53,441 nucleotides of DNA, from the NCBI GenBank assembly GCA_902775025.1, contig CACYKP010000040.1, positions 1-53,441 of the forward strand. The letters are read 5' to 3'. The stretch is from an uncultured bacterium. Lineage in GTDB: Bacteria > Cyanobacteriota > Vampirovibrionia > Gastranaerophilales > Gastranaerophilaceae. The translations under genes were made by a program, and so were the position numbers. The notes under the pieces were generated by a model. It was not told the origin of the DNA. It did no database searches and saw only the letters and a program-made list of their open reading frames with translations. This document shows positions 37,992 to 47,120 of this stretch, piece after piece; position 1 is the first letter of the stretch; the number at the start of each line of letters is the position of its first letter.

Positions 37992-39392
37992 GTGTCAGGA
38001 GTCAATTATAATTTGAACAATTATAATACTTATACTCGAGTTCCATTCAGAGCAAAAGAGCAAGGCGGTTTGGAAATCGTAACTAAACCTATTGATAAAG
38101 TGGAAAACATTGTTAACACTACAGTAGACACTTTTGTGCCGGAAACACAAGATGAAGAAAAGAAAAAATCACATAAAACCGCTATTCGTGTAGGTAGTAC
38201 CGTACTTGTACTAAGTGCAATTGTTGCACTTTTTAACCCCAAATTTTCATCCAACTTAGTTAATAAATTAAAAACAAAAGCAACAAAAGCAGGCAATAAA
38301 GCAAAAGTTAACAACTCTTTCTGGGGAGCATGGAACAAGTTTAAGGTCAAAGTTTTTGACGGAATCACTAATGTCATCCAAATATTAAACAATGTAAACT
38401 CAACGAAAGATGAACTTTTTCAAAAATTATGTAATAAAAATTCTATTTCTAAAAAAATTCACCAGAGTATAACAAAGGGCTTTGATAAAATCAGCAAACA
38501 AACAGTATACGGTAAATATAACAGTGCCTTGAAACAAATGAATACTTTTGAAGAGATTTTGAAGCACTACAAAGATAGGCTTTCACAAGAAGAAAAAGTT
38601 ATTTTTGAAAAGAAACTTGCAGAGATTGACAAATTTAAAGAATATTTTAATTCTGCTAACACAAAAAACAGACTGAAAGCTCAAGAAGATTTAATGCAAA
38701 ATCTTGAAAATGATGTTTCAAACAAAATTGTTCAAGCAAAAGATACTGTAATGGGAAAAATTACAGGTAAAAAAATTGAAAATGAAATGAAAATTAAAGA
38801 TACTTGCACTTTCTGGGCGGAAGATTCTTTAATGTCTAAGAGAAATCAGCTTGAAAAAGATGGTCTAAATGTTATAAACTCTCTTGTAGGAGACGGAAAA
38901 ACCCAAAAAGGTGCTTATCAAGAAGTGATAGAAATTTTACATTTGAGTACAGAAGAAAAACAAGCATTTGATGACAGTATTAAACAAGCAGGCAAGTTAT
39001 TAAGAAAGGCTAATACAACTGAATGCGTAGAATATTTTGATAAAAAACGTGATTTAATGTTAGGAAGCGCACCGACAGACATTTTAACAGCAGTTGTGAG
39101 TTTACTTGCAAGCGGTATAGCAATCGGTACTGCTGACTCAAAGGAAGACAGACTCTCTCGTACAATATCAGGTGCTTTGCCGGTCGTTGCAGGTCTTGGG
39201 GTATCAACGGCACTTACCGCTATGCTATTCTCAGGAGGTAAAGGTATGGCTTTAGGTTCCGGTTCAGGTATGGTACTAAGTGCGTTAGGAAGTGGAATTA
39301 GTCATAAACTATTCCCCAAAGATAAAGGTGATTTATTAACGGCTGAAAATAAAAACGAGAAAGTTGAAAAAGGTGAGGTAAAAAATGTTTAG
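37992..39392 (+). CDS. Membrane hypothetical protein with VPFRAK leader
   Basis: The 466-aa protein begins at a GTG at 37992 with an Asn/Tyr-rich leader and VPFRAKEQGG. There is a TM segment at about residues 66-82 (AIRVGSTVLVLSAIVALFN). A long helical, Lys-rich middle part may be a coiled coil. Two or three hydrophobic Gly/Ala/Ser-rich helices lie at the C-terminus (DILTAVVSLLASGIAIGTA, GALPVVAGLGVSTALTAMLF). I do not recognise a function. The last bases overlap the convergent kinase gene by 4 nt. Confidence 0.65.
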   Translation: MSGVNYNLNNYNTYTRVPFRAKEQGGLEIVTKPIDKVENIVNTTVDTFVPETQDEEKKKSHKTAIRVGSTVLVLSAIVALFNPKFSSNLVNKLKTKATKAGNKAKVNNSFWGAWNKFKVKVFDGITNVIQILNNVNSTKDELFQKLCNKNSISKKIHQSITKGFDKISKQTVYGKYNSALKQMNTFEEILKHYKDRLSQEEKVIFEKKLAEIDKFKEYFNSANTKNRLKAQEDLMQNLENDVSNKIVQAKDTVMGKITGKKIENEMKIKDTCTFWAEDSLMSKRNQLEKDGLNVINSLVGDGKTQKGAYQEVIEILHLSTEEKQAFDDSIKQAGKLLRKANTTECVEYFDKKRDLMLGSAPTDILTAVVSLLASGIAIGTADSKEDRLSRTISGALPVVAGLGVSTALTAMLFSGGKGMALGSGSGMVLSALGSGISHKLFPKDKGDLLTAENKNEKVEKGEVKNV

Positions 39393-39850
39393 CCTAATTT
39401 TTGAACTATTAATAAAACATTTTTCTTTAGTGTCTCATAATCCTTGTTATTGTCGATTATATAATCCCAATCCTGAATATCATCAAGATCAACCTCAGTA
39501 ACATCATCTTCACCAACAAGTTTACCGCCTTGTTTAAACACTTCATATTCGTGTTTCATTCTGACATCAGTTACGACAATATTACCTTCTTGTTCAACTA
39601 TTTTCTTGAGCCAATAATCTTGGTCTTGACCTCTTCCCCAATTACCTAAATCAATCAAACCTTGGCGATATTTAGGTTTATTTGCCTCAATCTCTTCGTA
39701 ACTTACATTATTAAGCCTGCCATACTCTAGCTTTATAACATCACCCATTGCGCAACGTTTAAAAGAAGGCATTGCCTCCATTAAAATTTTAGCTGCCGTG
39801 TCTTTTCCAGAATACTGCTTACCTGAAAAAATAATAATCTTATCTGCCAT
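39389..39850 (-). CDS. P-loop nucleotide kinase-like protein
   Basis: Walker A GKQYSGKDTAAK is near the N-terminus. KYRQGLIDLGNWGRGQDQDYWLKKIVEQEGNIVVTDVRMKHEYEVF follows, the pattern shared by deoxynucleoside monophosphate kinases and the P-loop phosphomevalonate kinases (conserved DxR). At 153 aa it is short but complete. A dNMP kinase role is the simplest guess. No RBS is seen. An extended -10 (TGATATAAT) ends 6 nt before the ATG, so the mRNA may be leaderless. Confidence 0.75.
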   Translation of the reverse strand: MADKIIIFSGKQYSGKDTAAKILMEAMPSFKRCAMGDVIKLEYGRLNNVSYEEIEANKPKYRQGLIDLGNWGRGQDQDYWLKKIVEQEGNIVVTDVRMKHEYEVFKQGGKLVGEDDVTEVDLDDIQDWDYIIDNNKDYETLKKNVLLIVQKLG

Positions 39851-39958
39851 AGGTTTATTATATCATATATTTTTACTCCACAGGAATCTCAAAACATATT
39901 GAAACAACGACCTACTAAGTCTTTAAAAGAAGGTTTTTGTCAGGTAAAACATTCATTC

Positions 39959-40189
39959 TTACTTTCGTGTTTTATCTAACGCATCAGGCACAGGATCATA
40001 TCCGCCTTCATTAAGAGGATGACATCTGCAAATACGTTTTATACCCAGCCAACTACCTTTAAATACTCCAAAACGTATAATTGCTTCCTTCATATACTCT
40101 GAGCAAGAAGGATAAAATCTGCATCTGTGAGGAAGGAATAATGTCAATTTTTGATATATTTGTATTAATAAAATAAAAAATTGTTTCAT
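39959..40189 (-). CDS. yidD: Membrane protein insertion efficiency factor YidD
   Basis: YidD is a small amphipathic protein that assists YidC-dependent membrane insertion. The 76-aa product from 40189 matches family length: [41 protein letters not shown], then [19 protein letters not shown]. The Cys/Arg/Pro pattern [10 protein letters not shown] and CHP....GGYDPVP is diagnostic. A longer frame from 40306 reads into repeat sequence and is rejected. yidC, rnpA and rpmH are not adjacent, unlike the usual arrangement. Confidence 0.93.
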   Translation of the reverse strand: MKQFFILLIQIYQKLTLFLPHRCRFYPSCSEYMKEAIIRFGVFKGSWLGIKRICRCHPLNEGGYDPVPDALDKTRK

Positions 40190-40215
40190 TAAAAATATTA
40201 TATAATCAAAATACC

Positions 40216-40367
40216 TATATGAGTTTGCAGAAAAATTAACGATATAAAGATTCTTCGGTTTACACCTCAGAACGACAGCACGGTTGGAATTTAGCAGGCT
40301 CGTCATTCTGAGCCAAATAATAATTTAAGGCGAAGAATCTATTAAACTTTTTCCGCAAACTCATATA
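40216..40367. repeat. MITE-like palindromic element (152 bp)
   Basis: The ends TATATGAGTTTGCAGAAAAA (40216-40235) and its inverse (40348-40367) match at 19 of 20 positions. Inside are AGATTCTTCGG (40248) and CGAAGAATCT (to 40340), with CCTCAGAACGAC and GTCATTCTGAG as further inverted arms. Related elements are at 41908-42010 and, as a half, 15011-15060. No transposase is encoded. Confidence 0.8.
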
Positions 40368-40375
40368 ATAAAAAT

Positions 40376-40402
40376 CCCTTTCGTACCTCGGAAACGAAAG
40401 GG
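40376..40402 (-). terminator. Rho-independent terminator for the 40437-41780 gene
   Basis: A 9-bp stem (CCCTTTCGT/ACGAAAGGG) is followed on the minus strand by ATTTTT. It lies 35 nt after the stop codon. Confidence 0.8.
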
Positions 40403-40436
40403 TTAGGTTAATTAATAAGGTATTTTATAAAATCTT

Positions 40437-41780
40437 TTATGCATAAGCATTTAATGCTTTGTAAACTATTTGATTAGTGCGAGGGTCAGTTTTTCCTTCC
40501 TGAGCTTTTTCAGCTGCAAATTGAATTAACTGCACTTGTCCTTCAGGAGTTTTTGCCAAATTTTTAGCTTCAACTTTATTCGCTACATCATGCCCGAAAA
40601 TAAGATTTCCTAACTTATGACCTGCCCACATACCGATTGAACCAACCGTAAATCCGATTAAAGCTCCGACACCTGCACCTAAAGGTCCGCCTGCTATACC
40701 GAGTGATGCGCCTACCTTTGCACCTAATAGAGCGCCTCCTGCACGACCGACACACCATCCTGCCGTACCTAATGCTGATTTACCAAGCGATTGACCTGTT
40801 TGTTTTATACCTGTTTCTGCATCTTTATCCCAAGCAGTCATTATCTTTCCGATATTAAATAAAGTTTCAAATGCCATAAACCCGACAAAATCTTTTTTAA
40901 GACTGCTCATAACAAGGCTGCCAAACTTGTTTGAAATAATACTGTTATTCATATTAACAAGTCTTTCAGCACCTTTTTTTATCGACTCTGATTTTGATGC
41001 AAGCCTTTCTGCAACAGTTTTTCTTCCCGTAAGCGTTCCTGCTATTCTTCCGTCCATACCTCTTGCTGCTTGCAATCTTTCAGTTGCAGTTGCAATTTTA
41101 TTTACATCACCGCTTGCAAGAGCAGATTTCATCTCATCAATAAGCGGTTTTATAGCTTTTTCATCAAGTGGTCTCCTTATCCATTTTGACCAAAATCCTT
41201 TTTTACCTGTATCACGCCAAGCTTGTTGAACTGCAATTTGTGCATCCTGAATAAGTGCTGCGTTTTTTGCTGCAAAATCTTTTGGCACATTTTTAAATAC
41301 TTCTTTTGCTTCTTTTATTCCTTTCCAAGCATTTTTAGGGTGAAGTACTGATTGCAAATGTTCAAATGCCATCCAGCTCAAACCGCCTGTTGCGGCACCG
41401 ATAAAACCTTCTTCAAGAGCATTATTCTTTGCATAATAGTCTGCAAGTTTATCCATATCTTCTTGAGTCAGGCCGCCTTTAAATTGAGGATTATTCCAAT
41501 CAACTTTAGAATCTCCTTCTCCTGCAATTTTATATTGATTATTTACACGTGCCGCATCATTATATTGAGTAAAAATGTCTTTATTATAATCATTATAATT
41601 ATAATTTCCATATCCTCTAAACATCGGATTATAATAATTGGTTAAGTTATTATTTACCCCAATATTATTTACCCCCATGTAACCGTTATACATGCTGGGG
41701 CAATTCATATTCATGCCTGACCTTCCGCCATATAGCATGAACTCCATATTTGCAAGATTATTTATTGCAAAATTGTTCAT
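40437..41780 (-). CDS. Hypothetical protein with Gly-rich hydrophobic hairpin
   Basis: I do not recognise this 447-aa protein. It has three visible parts. First is an Asn/Tyr/Met/Gly-rich N-terminus (NNLTNYYNPMFRGYGNYNYNDYNKD) ending in NPQFKGGL. Second is a helical, Lys/Ala-rich middle (about 120-300). Third is a glycine-zipper-like hydrophobic stretch (GGALLGAKVGASLGIAGGPLGAGVGALIGFTVGSIGMWAGHKLG, about 350-395). The last resembles glycine-zipper or pore-forming segments and probably enters a membrane. It is monocistronic, with a good terminator. Confidence 0.65.
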   Translation of the reverse strand: MNNFAINNLANMEFMLYGGRSGMNMNCPSMYNGYMGVNNIGVNNNLTNYYNPMFRGYGNYNYNDYNKDIFTQYNDAARVNNQYKIAGEGDSKVDWNNPQFKGGLTQEDMDKLADYYAKNNALEEGFIGAATGGLSWMAFEHLQSVLHPKNAWKGIKEAKEVFKNVPKDFAAKNAALIQDAQIAVQQAWRDTGKKGFWSKWIRRPLDEKAIKPLIDEMKSALASGDVNKIATATERLQAARGMDGRIAGTLTGRKTVAERLASKSESIKKGAERLVNMNNSIISNKFGSLVMSSLKKDFVGFMAFETLFNIGKIMTAWDKDAETGIKQTGQSLGKSALGTAGWCVGRAGGALLGAKVGASLGIAGGPLGAGVGALIGFTVGSIGMWAGHKLGNLIFGHDVANKVEAKNLAKTPEGQVQLIQFAAEKAQEGKTDPRTNQIVYKALNAYA

Positions 41781-41907
41781 GAATGATACCTAACCTATTT
41801 ATCTAACTAACCTTATATATATAAAGTCATGTTTCTGCTTGAAATTGCGTCTTTTGTAAAGAAATGTTACAAGCAATCCCGTAAAATTACCCTTCTTATA
41901 TTATTAG

Positions 41908-42010
41908 AGATTCTTCGCCATTAAATGTTGCTTGGCTCAGAATGACATGCCTACTAATTTTTAACCGTGCCGTCATTCTGAGGCATTAGTAATTTAAAGC
42001 CGAAGAATCT
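41908..42010. repeat. GAAGAATCT palindromic repeat (103 bp)
   Basis: AGATTCTTCG at the left end and CGAAGAATCT at the right end are perfect inverse copies. GGCTCAGAATGAC and GTCATTCTGAGGC form inner arms. The right flank (AAACTTTTCCACAAACTTTAC) resembles the right end of the 40216-40367 element. It directly precedes the TrmB gene promoter. Confidence 0.8.
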
Positions 42011-42066
42011 TTAAAATAAAACTTTTCCACAAACTTTACATTTATAAGGTATGGTACAATATTTTT

Positions 42067-42891
42067 ATGGCAGAATTAATTGAAAAACTTAAAGAGATTG
42101 GACTCAATACTTATGAAGCAAAAGTTTACATTGCTCTTTTAAAGAAATATCCCGCAACAGGATATGAGGTGTCTAAGCTTGCAAATATTCCTCAATCAAG
42201 AACTTATGATACATTAAAAGCTTTGGAAGAAAAAAATATTGTTATTTCCAATAACTCAAAGCCAGTTGAGTATACTCCTATTAAGCCTAAACAGCTTACT
42301 CAAAGAGTCCAAAAAAAGATTAATTCGACTATAAATTATTTAGATAAACATCTCCCCAATGTCAAAGAGGACTATAATGAGCCTATAATAACAATCACTG
42401 GTAAACAAAACATTCAGGACAAAATTATAGAAGTTATTCAAAATGCAAAAAGAGAAATTTATATGGAAGTCTGGTCTCAAGACTATAAGGTTTTTGAACA
42501 AGAGCTACTTAATGCTTATAATAGAAATGTGGAAATAAGAATAGTAGGATATGACAACTTCCAATCAAGATTTGGGCTTGTTTTTGAACACGCATTTGCT
42601 CGTGATATTGAATTATCACTAGGAGGCCGAATGGTTATAATTGCCTCAGATGATAAAGAAGGAGTTATCGGAAAAATCTCTTCATTAAAAAATAACACAT
42701 CTGATACAAATATTATTTGGACCAAAAATCAGGGAATTGTGTTTATAATAAAAGAATTTATTGTGCATGACATGTACCTTATAGATGTAGAAGAAAATCT
42801 CGTTGAACAAATGAAATACATTTACGGCAAAGGTCTTAAGCGTCTAAAAGATAAAGTCTTAGGATCAAATGCAACATATATGATACATTAG
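42067..42891 (+). CDS. TrmB family transcriptional regulator
   Basis: The N-terminal winged helix (LKEIGLNTYEAKVYIALLKKYPATGYEVSKLANIPQSRTYDTLKALEEKNIV) is typical of TrmB. The C-terminal effector part (KREIYMEVWSQDYKVFEQELLNAYNRNVEIRIVGYD) resembles the phospholipase-D-like sensor domain that binds sugars in family members. The length is 274 aa. It may regulate the convergent/neighbouring secretion-glycosylation cluster or a sugar transporter such as the orphan permease; neither is shown. No RBS is seen: TGGTACAAT lies exactly 6 nt before the ATG, so the gene is probably leaderless. Confidence 0.9.
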   Translation: MAELIEKLKEIGLNTYEAKVYIALLKKYPATGYEVSKLANIPQSRTYDTLKALEEKNIVISNNSKPVEYTPIKPKQLTQRVQKKINSTINYLDKHLPNVKEDYNEPIITITGKQNIQDKIIEVIQNAKREIYMEVWSQDYKVFEQELLNAYNRNVEIRIVGYDNFQSRFGLVFEHAFARDIELSLGGRMVIIASDDKEGVIGKISSLKNNTSDTNIIWTKNQGIVFIIKEFIVHDMYLIDVEENLVEQMKYIYGKGLKRLKDKVLGSNATYMIH

Positions 42892-42913
42892 ACATTAACT
42901 GCATTACCAAATG

Positions 42914-43516
42914 TTAATCTTCATTAGAAGGCTTAAATATTAAATAAAAGCTTTCGCCTGTTTCAAGGTCAAGCTCCTCACCCTTTTCCACATAAGAAAG
43001 CGGTGATTCTTTATAAACTTTTTTTACACCCGATTCTATACGATTACCCTCTTCATTTTCAATCATACCTTCTGCAAGAGTAACTCCGGCAGTCAGTCCT
43101 TTAACAAAATGGTTCCCCACTGATAAAACAGCTTTTTTCCCTACTTTTACCTTGTCTACTTTTTTAAGTTCTTCTTTACTTATAATTTTTTCAGCATATT
43201 TCCCGCAAAGGTCTTCGTTTATAACAGTAGTCTCTCCGTTTGATATAATTTCAGTCGGGCGAACGGTAAATGAAGCCTTGCGTTTACCACGCTTTGGCTC
43301 TGTTACGGTTAATACATCACAGCGAATTATATCACCTGTTTTTACAACGTGATTACCAAGAATATTGCTTTCCAAAACTCTAACATCTATAGTTTGTGAA
43401 GGATTTACAGTATCAAATTCGCCAATCATAGTTACATGAATTTTATCAACTGCAGCATTAACCATCAATAGCGACAAGAACATTGAGCATATTAAAAGAA
43501 ATATTTTATGTTTCAA
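42914..43516 (-). CDS. Secreted hypothetical protein downstream of maf
   Basis: I do not recognise this 200-aa protein. A TTG start at 43516 is supported by AGGAG 9 nt upstream and a 12-nt gap after the maf stop, so the two genes are probably cotranscribed. It has a signal peptide (MKHKIFLLICSMFLSLLMVNA) and then a beta-rich domain (IDVRVLESNILGNHVVKTGDIIRCDVLTVTEPKRGKRKASFTVRP). A Gly/Val segment (GLTAGVTLAEGM) follows. The mature protein is periplasmic or surface-located. Confidence 0.7.
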   Translation of the reverse strand: MKHKIFLLICSMFLSLLMVNAAVDKIHVTMIGEFDTVNPSQTIDVRVLESNILGNHVVKTGDIIRCDVLTVTEPKRGKRKASFTVRPTEIISNGETTVINEDLCGKYAEKIISKEELKKVDKVKVGKKAVLSVGNHFVKGLTAGVTLAEGMIENEEGNRIESGVKKVYKESPLSYVEKGEELDLETGESFYLIFKPSNED

Positions 43517-43528
43517 TTTTTTAAACTC

Positions 43529-45205
43529 CTATATTAAATTATTTTTTTGCAGAGCATCTATAACATACTTAATGCCCTCTTTTGCTTTTGTAATAAAACC
43601 TTCCGCTAATCTTTCATTCATACCTGATTGCAAAACTTCCAATATTTCTGCCTGCATATACTGATACAAAAGCGGAGATTTTGCAACTGCCGATACAAGC
43701 GCAGGAGAGAATTCTCCCTTTGATAACAATGCAATAACATCATTTATAACCAAAAGTTCTTTTTCTGCCCAACTCTTTGTTTCGAGTTTAAACGGGGACA
43801 CTTCTCCCAATATTATTGATGTAGTATTTGAAATTCCCATCAATGATATTTTATCTATAGGTACATTTTTCATTCCCGGAATCAACGCTCCAAATGAAGA
43901 TGTATTATAAACAGAAACATAATTTAATTCTTTGATAAGAACTTCAAAATGGTGAATAAATGCCGCATAATCAACACTGGTAACAACATCAACCCCTTTA
44001 ACGGAAGGAACTGTTGTAAGTGTCTTTTTAACTGAATTTATCACCATCTCATCAGATGATATTTTTTCATAATTTTCACCTGTTGAATAAACCACCTCTC
44101 CCTTAAACGCAAGGTCAACACCGCACATTATAACTTTTGAAAAACCTAATTTCACGGCAGTAACAAAAGCCATTGTTGTAGAAGAACCGCCACTTTCTTG
44201 AGGTTGAATAAAAGTATTATATTCTGACATTTTTTTTATCATATTATCATTCTCTGGGAATGATACAAACACTTTTTTGAATTTGTTATTCAAAATCTCG
44301 TTATCAGAATTAATGTTCATTATGCAGTTAATATTTGATAATTGTTCTTCAAGTCCGTAAAGAGTTTTATTAACAAATCTTGCATCCATACAAACAAGAA
44401 AATCCGGAGTAATTCCATTGTTTATTAATGTTTTTAATGCCTTGTTAACAGCAAATATTACAAATTTTTCTCTGTTATTTTTTATAAAATCTATATTTTC
44501 TAATAACGACGGACCGGCTGCCGCAACAAGAGCCGCCTGACCTACAAATTTTCCGTATAATCCGGATAATTGATAAGCATTATTTTGCTGAATATAATTA
44601 AGATTTTTTAAAGTATTATCCAGCCAAAATCTTGAATATTTGGTTATTGTATTAATATCAACCGTTTTACTCTTACAAGCTTCATAAACCTTTTGAGTCA
44701 ACGCTAAAAGCTCTTGGCTTTTTACTACCGCATAATTTTTTAAGTATATAACTTCTACTTTATCTTTTGTTAAATATATAGATGACAATTTAAAAATTAA
44801 ATCATCTAATTTATCGAATATAAATACCCTTCCGCTCTGAAGATGTTCTGAGATATCAACATTATTAAGTACAAAATGCAAAAGCTTTGTATCAGGTTCA
44901 TAAACAAAAATTCTTGAAGGATAAGTATTAAAAACTTCATCAAGTTGATAACATAAACCAATACCAAAAGTAATAATAATATCATTTTTTTCCATTGGCT
45001 TTTTAATAGACTCTTTCATCATGTCCTGAATGGCTTTTCTCGGGTTGTCTATATCGTCCAAAGGAACATCATTTTTCATTAAAAGATAATCATTTGATGT
45101 TGTCATGCAATAAGACATATTAGCTTTTGTTTCATCTATTCTAAGCTCTTCTAATCTTTCTTTTAAATCTTTGTTGTTTATGTACTCTAAATTCTTCTTA
45201 AACAT
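43529..45205 (-). CDS. maf: Maf-type motility-associated glycosyltransferase (DUF115)
   Basis: Motility accessory factors attach nonulosonic-type sugars to flagellin in several bacteria. The 558-aa protein has the MptE-like/DUF115 core: GQAALVAAAGPSLLENIDFIKNNREKFVIFAVNKALKTLINNGITPDFLVCMDARF, QESGGSSTTMAFVTAVKLGFSKVIMCGVDLAFK. N-terminal (VPLDDIDNPRKAIQDMM, IITFGIGLCYQLDEVF) and C-terminal helical parts flank it. GAGG precedes the ATG. It is the only glycosylation gene in the leftward cluster; the sugar-synthesis genes must be elsewhere. It is inferred to act on the flagellin of this flagellum. Confidence 0.88.
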   Translation of the reverse strand: MFKKNLEYINNKDLKERLEELRIDETKANMSYCMTTSNDYLLMKNDVPLDDIDNPRKAIQDMMKESIKKPMEKNDIIITFGIGLCYQLDEVFNTYPSRIFVYEPDTKLLHFVLNNVDISEHLQSGRVFIFDKLDDLIFKLSSIYLTKDKVEVIYLKNYAVVKSQELLALTQKVYEACKSKTVDINTITKYSRFWLDNTLKNLNYIQQNNAYQLSGLYGKFVGQAALVAAAGPSLLENIDFIKNNREKFVIFAVNKALKTLINNGITPDFLVCMDARFVNKTLYGLEEQLSNINCIMNINSDNEILNNKFKKVFVSFPENDNMIKKMSEYNTFIQPQESGGSSTTMAFVTAVKLGFSKVIMCGVDLAFKGEVVYSTGENYEKISSDEMVINSVKKTLTTVPSVKGVDVVTSVDYAAFIHHFEVLIKELNYVSVYNTSSFGALIPGMKNVPIDKISLMGISNTTSIILGEVSPFKLETKSWAEKELLVINDVIALLSKGEFSPALVSAVAKSPLLYQYMQAEILEVLQSGMNERLAEGFITKAKEGIKYVIDALQKNNLI

Positions 45206-45306
45206 ATATACCTCAGCGTTTCTTATACATTAAAATTAGCATAATTTTTAAGAAATGTAAAGATTTACAAGCAAAAAAACAACGTATTTTAGAGGGTTTT
45301 ATATAT

Positions 45307-46206
45307 TTACCCCTTCATTCTGTTATCTACAACTTCTTCAAATTGTCTGAATATATCATTCCCCACCAGCTGTTCAAGCTGAGAGCGTTTTTCAAAGAAA
45401 TTTCCTCTTGCTTTAACCTGTTCGTCTATAGCGTTGCGATAATATGTATCTGTTACAAGAATAACTTCCTTTTTTTGTGATAAAGAATTTTTGTAATTTA
45501 TCTCTTTTTCCTTAACCATTTTAGAAGTCATATCATATAAAAGTCTTGCCGTCATATAATCATAATATGAATCAACCACTTTTTGCTGAAGTTCATCTAC
45601 TTTTCTGACTAGAATTATCATATCCGCATCTGTTACTTGCGTATATTTGTAATTTAAAGCCTTATTATCCTGAGACATTATGCCTAAGGTGTTACCGCCA
45701 ATCAAAGCCGCACTTGCTAATATTGGATTTCCCGTGCCTGCACCTAAGAAGGTTGACATTCCTGCGATTGTGGTAAGAACTTTTTTTATTGCACCTTCAT
45801 CAGGCTTGTCTTTGTCCGGATTTGAAAGTTTGTATATTGCAAATTTTATCGTATCGCTCTTCATCGCTGCGCCCTGCCATAATAAAGACAAGTCTTCAAG
45901 CATCTCATTATAATCCATCTCTATTGATTTAGATATCTCCATAGCCATGCTTTTTATGCTAAGGTCAGCGTAAGTTAATGTTTCTGGCTTTGTTTCTTTT
46001 ATAACAACAGGTTTTATGTTCATCTCGGGTGTTGATAAATCTATCTCTGCACTCCTATCTATTTTTTTCTCAGGAGTATCTGCAGTACCGAAACGGTAAA
46101 AATGCTCTTTGGGAGAGGACAGTTCATTAAGATTTATAGCCTGTACAGGAATAAAACCAAATAATACAAAGATTAATACTAAGAGGATAACTTTATTTTT
46201 TATCAT
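45307..46206 (-). CDS. Secreted helical protein, paralogue B (TolC-like helices)
   Basis: The 299-aa product from 46206 (GGGGG RBS 6 nt upstream) has a signal peptide (MIKNKVILLVLIFVLFGFIPVQA). A domain shared with the upstream neighbour follows: DLSLLWQGAAMKSDTIKFAIYKLSNPD matches DLELLWKGTVENNQVIEFALKKLATPE. Two long helices near the C-terminus (VVDSYYDYMTARLLYDMTSKMV, DEQVKARGNFFEKRSQLEQLVGND) recall one half of a TolC-type outer-membrane factor. That is only a resemblance. The start overlaps the preceding gene by 14 bp, so the pair is translationally coupled. Confidence 0.65.
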   Translation of the reverse strand: MIKNKVILLVLIFVLFGFIPVQAINLNELSSPKEHFYRFGTADTPEKKIDRSAEIDLSTPEMNIKPVVIKETKPETLTYADLSIKSMAMEISKSIEMDYNEMLEDLSLLWQGAAMKSDTIKFAIYKLSNPDKDKPDEGAIKKVLTTIAGMSTFLGAGTGNPILASAALIGGNTLGIMSQDNKALNYKYTQVTDADMIILVRKVDELQQKVVDSYYDYMTARLLYDMTSKMVKEKEINYKNSLSQKKEVILVTDTYYRNAIDEQVKARGNFFEKRSQLEQLVGNDIFRQFEEVVDNRMKG

Positions 46207-47083
46207 TTTTACCCCCTTTTTGATTAGATTTTTTATCATCTTTTTTAACTTCTTCGCTTTTTCCTTTGTAGAGCATATTATCAAAATCATATTGGTACAA
46301 TTCTAAAGAATCTACAGCCTTTTTCCCTGCGAGCCGTTGAAGCTGAATATGATATTTTTTTGCATTCTGTTCAAGATTAAATTCTCTAAGCTTCATTGAA
46401 TCATATAATGATGATGAAATAGAGATTTCCAATATATCTCTGCCATCAAGCGCATTGGAATAATTTTTACTGTACAAAAGCATCTTGGAACGAGTGTCTT
46501 TTAAAAGACTCAAAGTATTTTTATAATTGTAATAAGAACTGATAAGTGCATCTTGTAAAGCCTCAACCATGCCGGCAAGTTCAATAAGCTCAGTATCAGT
46601 AAGCGGAGTTTCTTTAGGAAGATTTTTTTTATTCAAAAGTCCTTGTGCCAACCTTCCTGCAGAAAAAGCTGCTGTTTGAATACCATAATTTGAACCGACT
46701 AGACTGGGAACAAAAGAAGCTCCCGCAACTATTGCCGATAAAGTCTTTGCCATAAGAGAAGAATGTATTCTTCGTTGGGATTCCGGTGTAGCAAGTTTTT
46801 TAAGAGCAAACTCTATAACCTGATTATTTTCAACCGTCCCTTTCCACAAGAGTTCCAAGTCCTTCAAATCGTGCTCTTTTTGCTCATCTATAAGCTTTGA
46901 TAAATCTTCAGAATTGTCAATCAACAGAGAATCATTTAGTTTTTTTGTATTATCCTGAAATTCAATTTCAGGCTTTTCTATATCGTTTTTATCCAATCTG
47001 ACAATAGATCCGCCAACTGCACCAAAACAAGACGGCATAGACAATACGGACACTATTAAACATACTCCGAAAAACTTTTTCAT
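46193..47083 (-). CDS. Secreted helical protein, paralogue A (TolC-like helices)
   Basis: The 296-aa protein has a signal peptide (MKKFFGVCLIVSVLSMPSCFGA) and the same helical domain as paralogue B (LTDTELIELAGMVEALQDALISSYYNYKNTLSLLKDTRSKM). A very basic Lys-rich tail (VKKDDKKSNQKGGKNDKK) ends it. The two genes arose by tandem duplication and have diverged. The periplasmic, long-helix character fits an envelope adaptor, but no family name can be given. It lies between the TPR gene and paralogue B on the same strand. Confidence 0.65.
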   Translation of the reverse strand: MKKFFGVCLIVSVLSMPSCFGAVGGSIVRLDKNDIEKPEIEFQDNTKKLNDSLLIDNSEDLSKLIDEQKEHDLKDLELLWKGTVENNQVIEFALKKLATPESQRRIHSSLMAKTLSAIVAGASFVPSLVGSNYGIQTAAFSAGRLAQGLLNKKNLPKETPLTDTELIELAGMVEALQDALISSYYNYKNTLSLLKDTRSKMLLYSKNYSNALDGRDILEISISSSLYDSMKLREFNLEQNAKKYHIQLQRLAGKKAVDSLELYQYDFDNMLYKGKSEEVKKDDKKSNQKGGKNDKK

Positions 47084-47120
47084 AATATATTTATACTCTA
47101 AAGGGATAAATGTTTCAAAT

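Noticed and set aside
40190-40306. Longer N-terminus for yidD (from 40306)
   Set aside because: The extra 39 residues are translated from the palindromic repeat element and do not match the family; the 76-aa form from 40189 has normal length.
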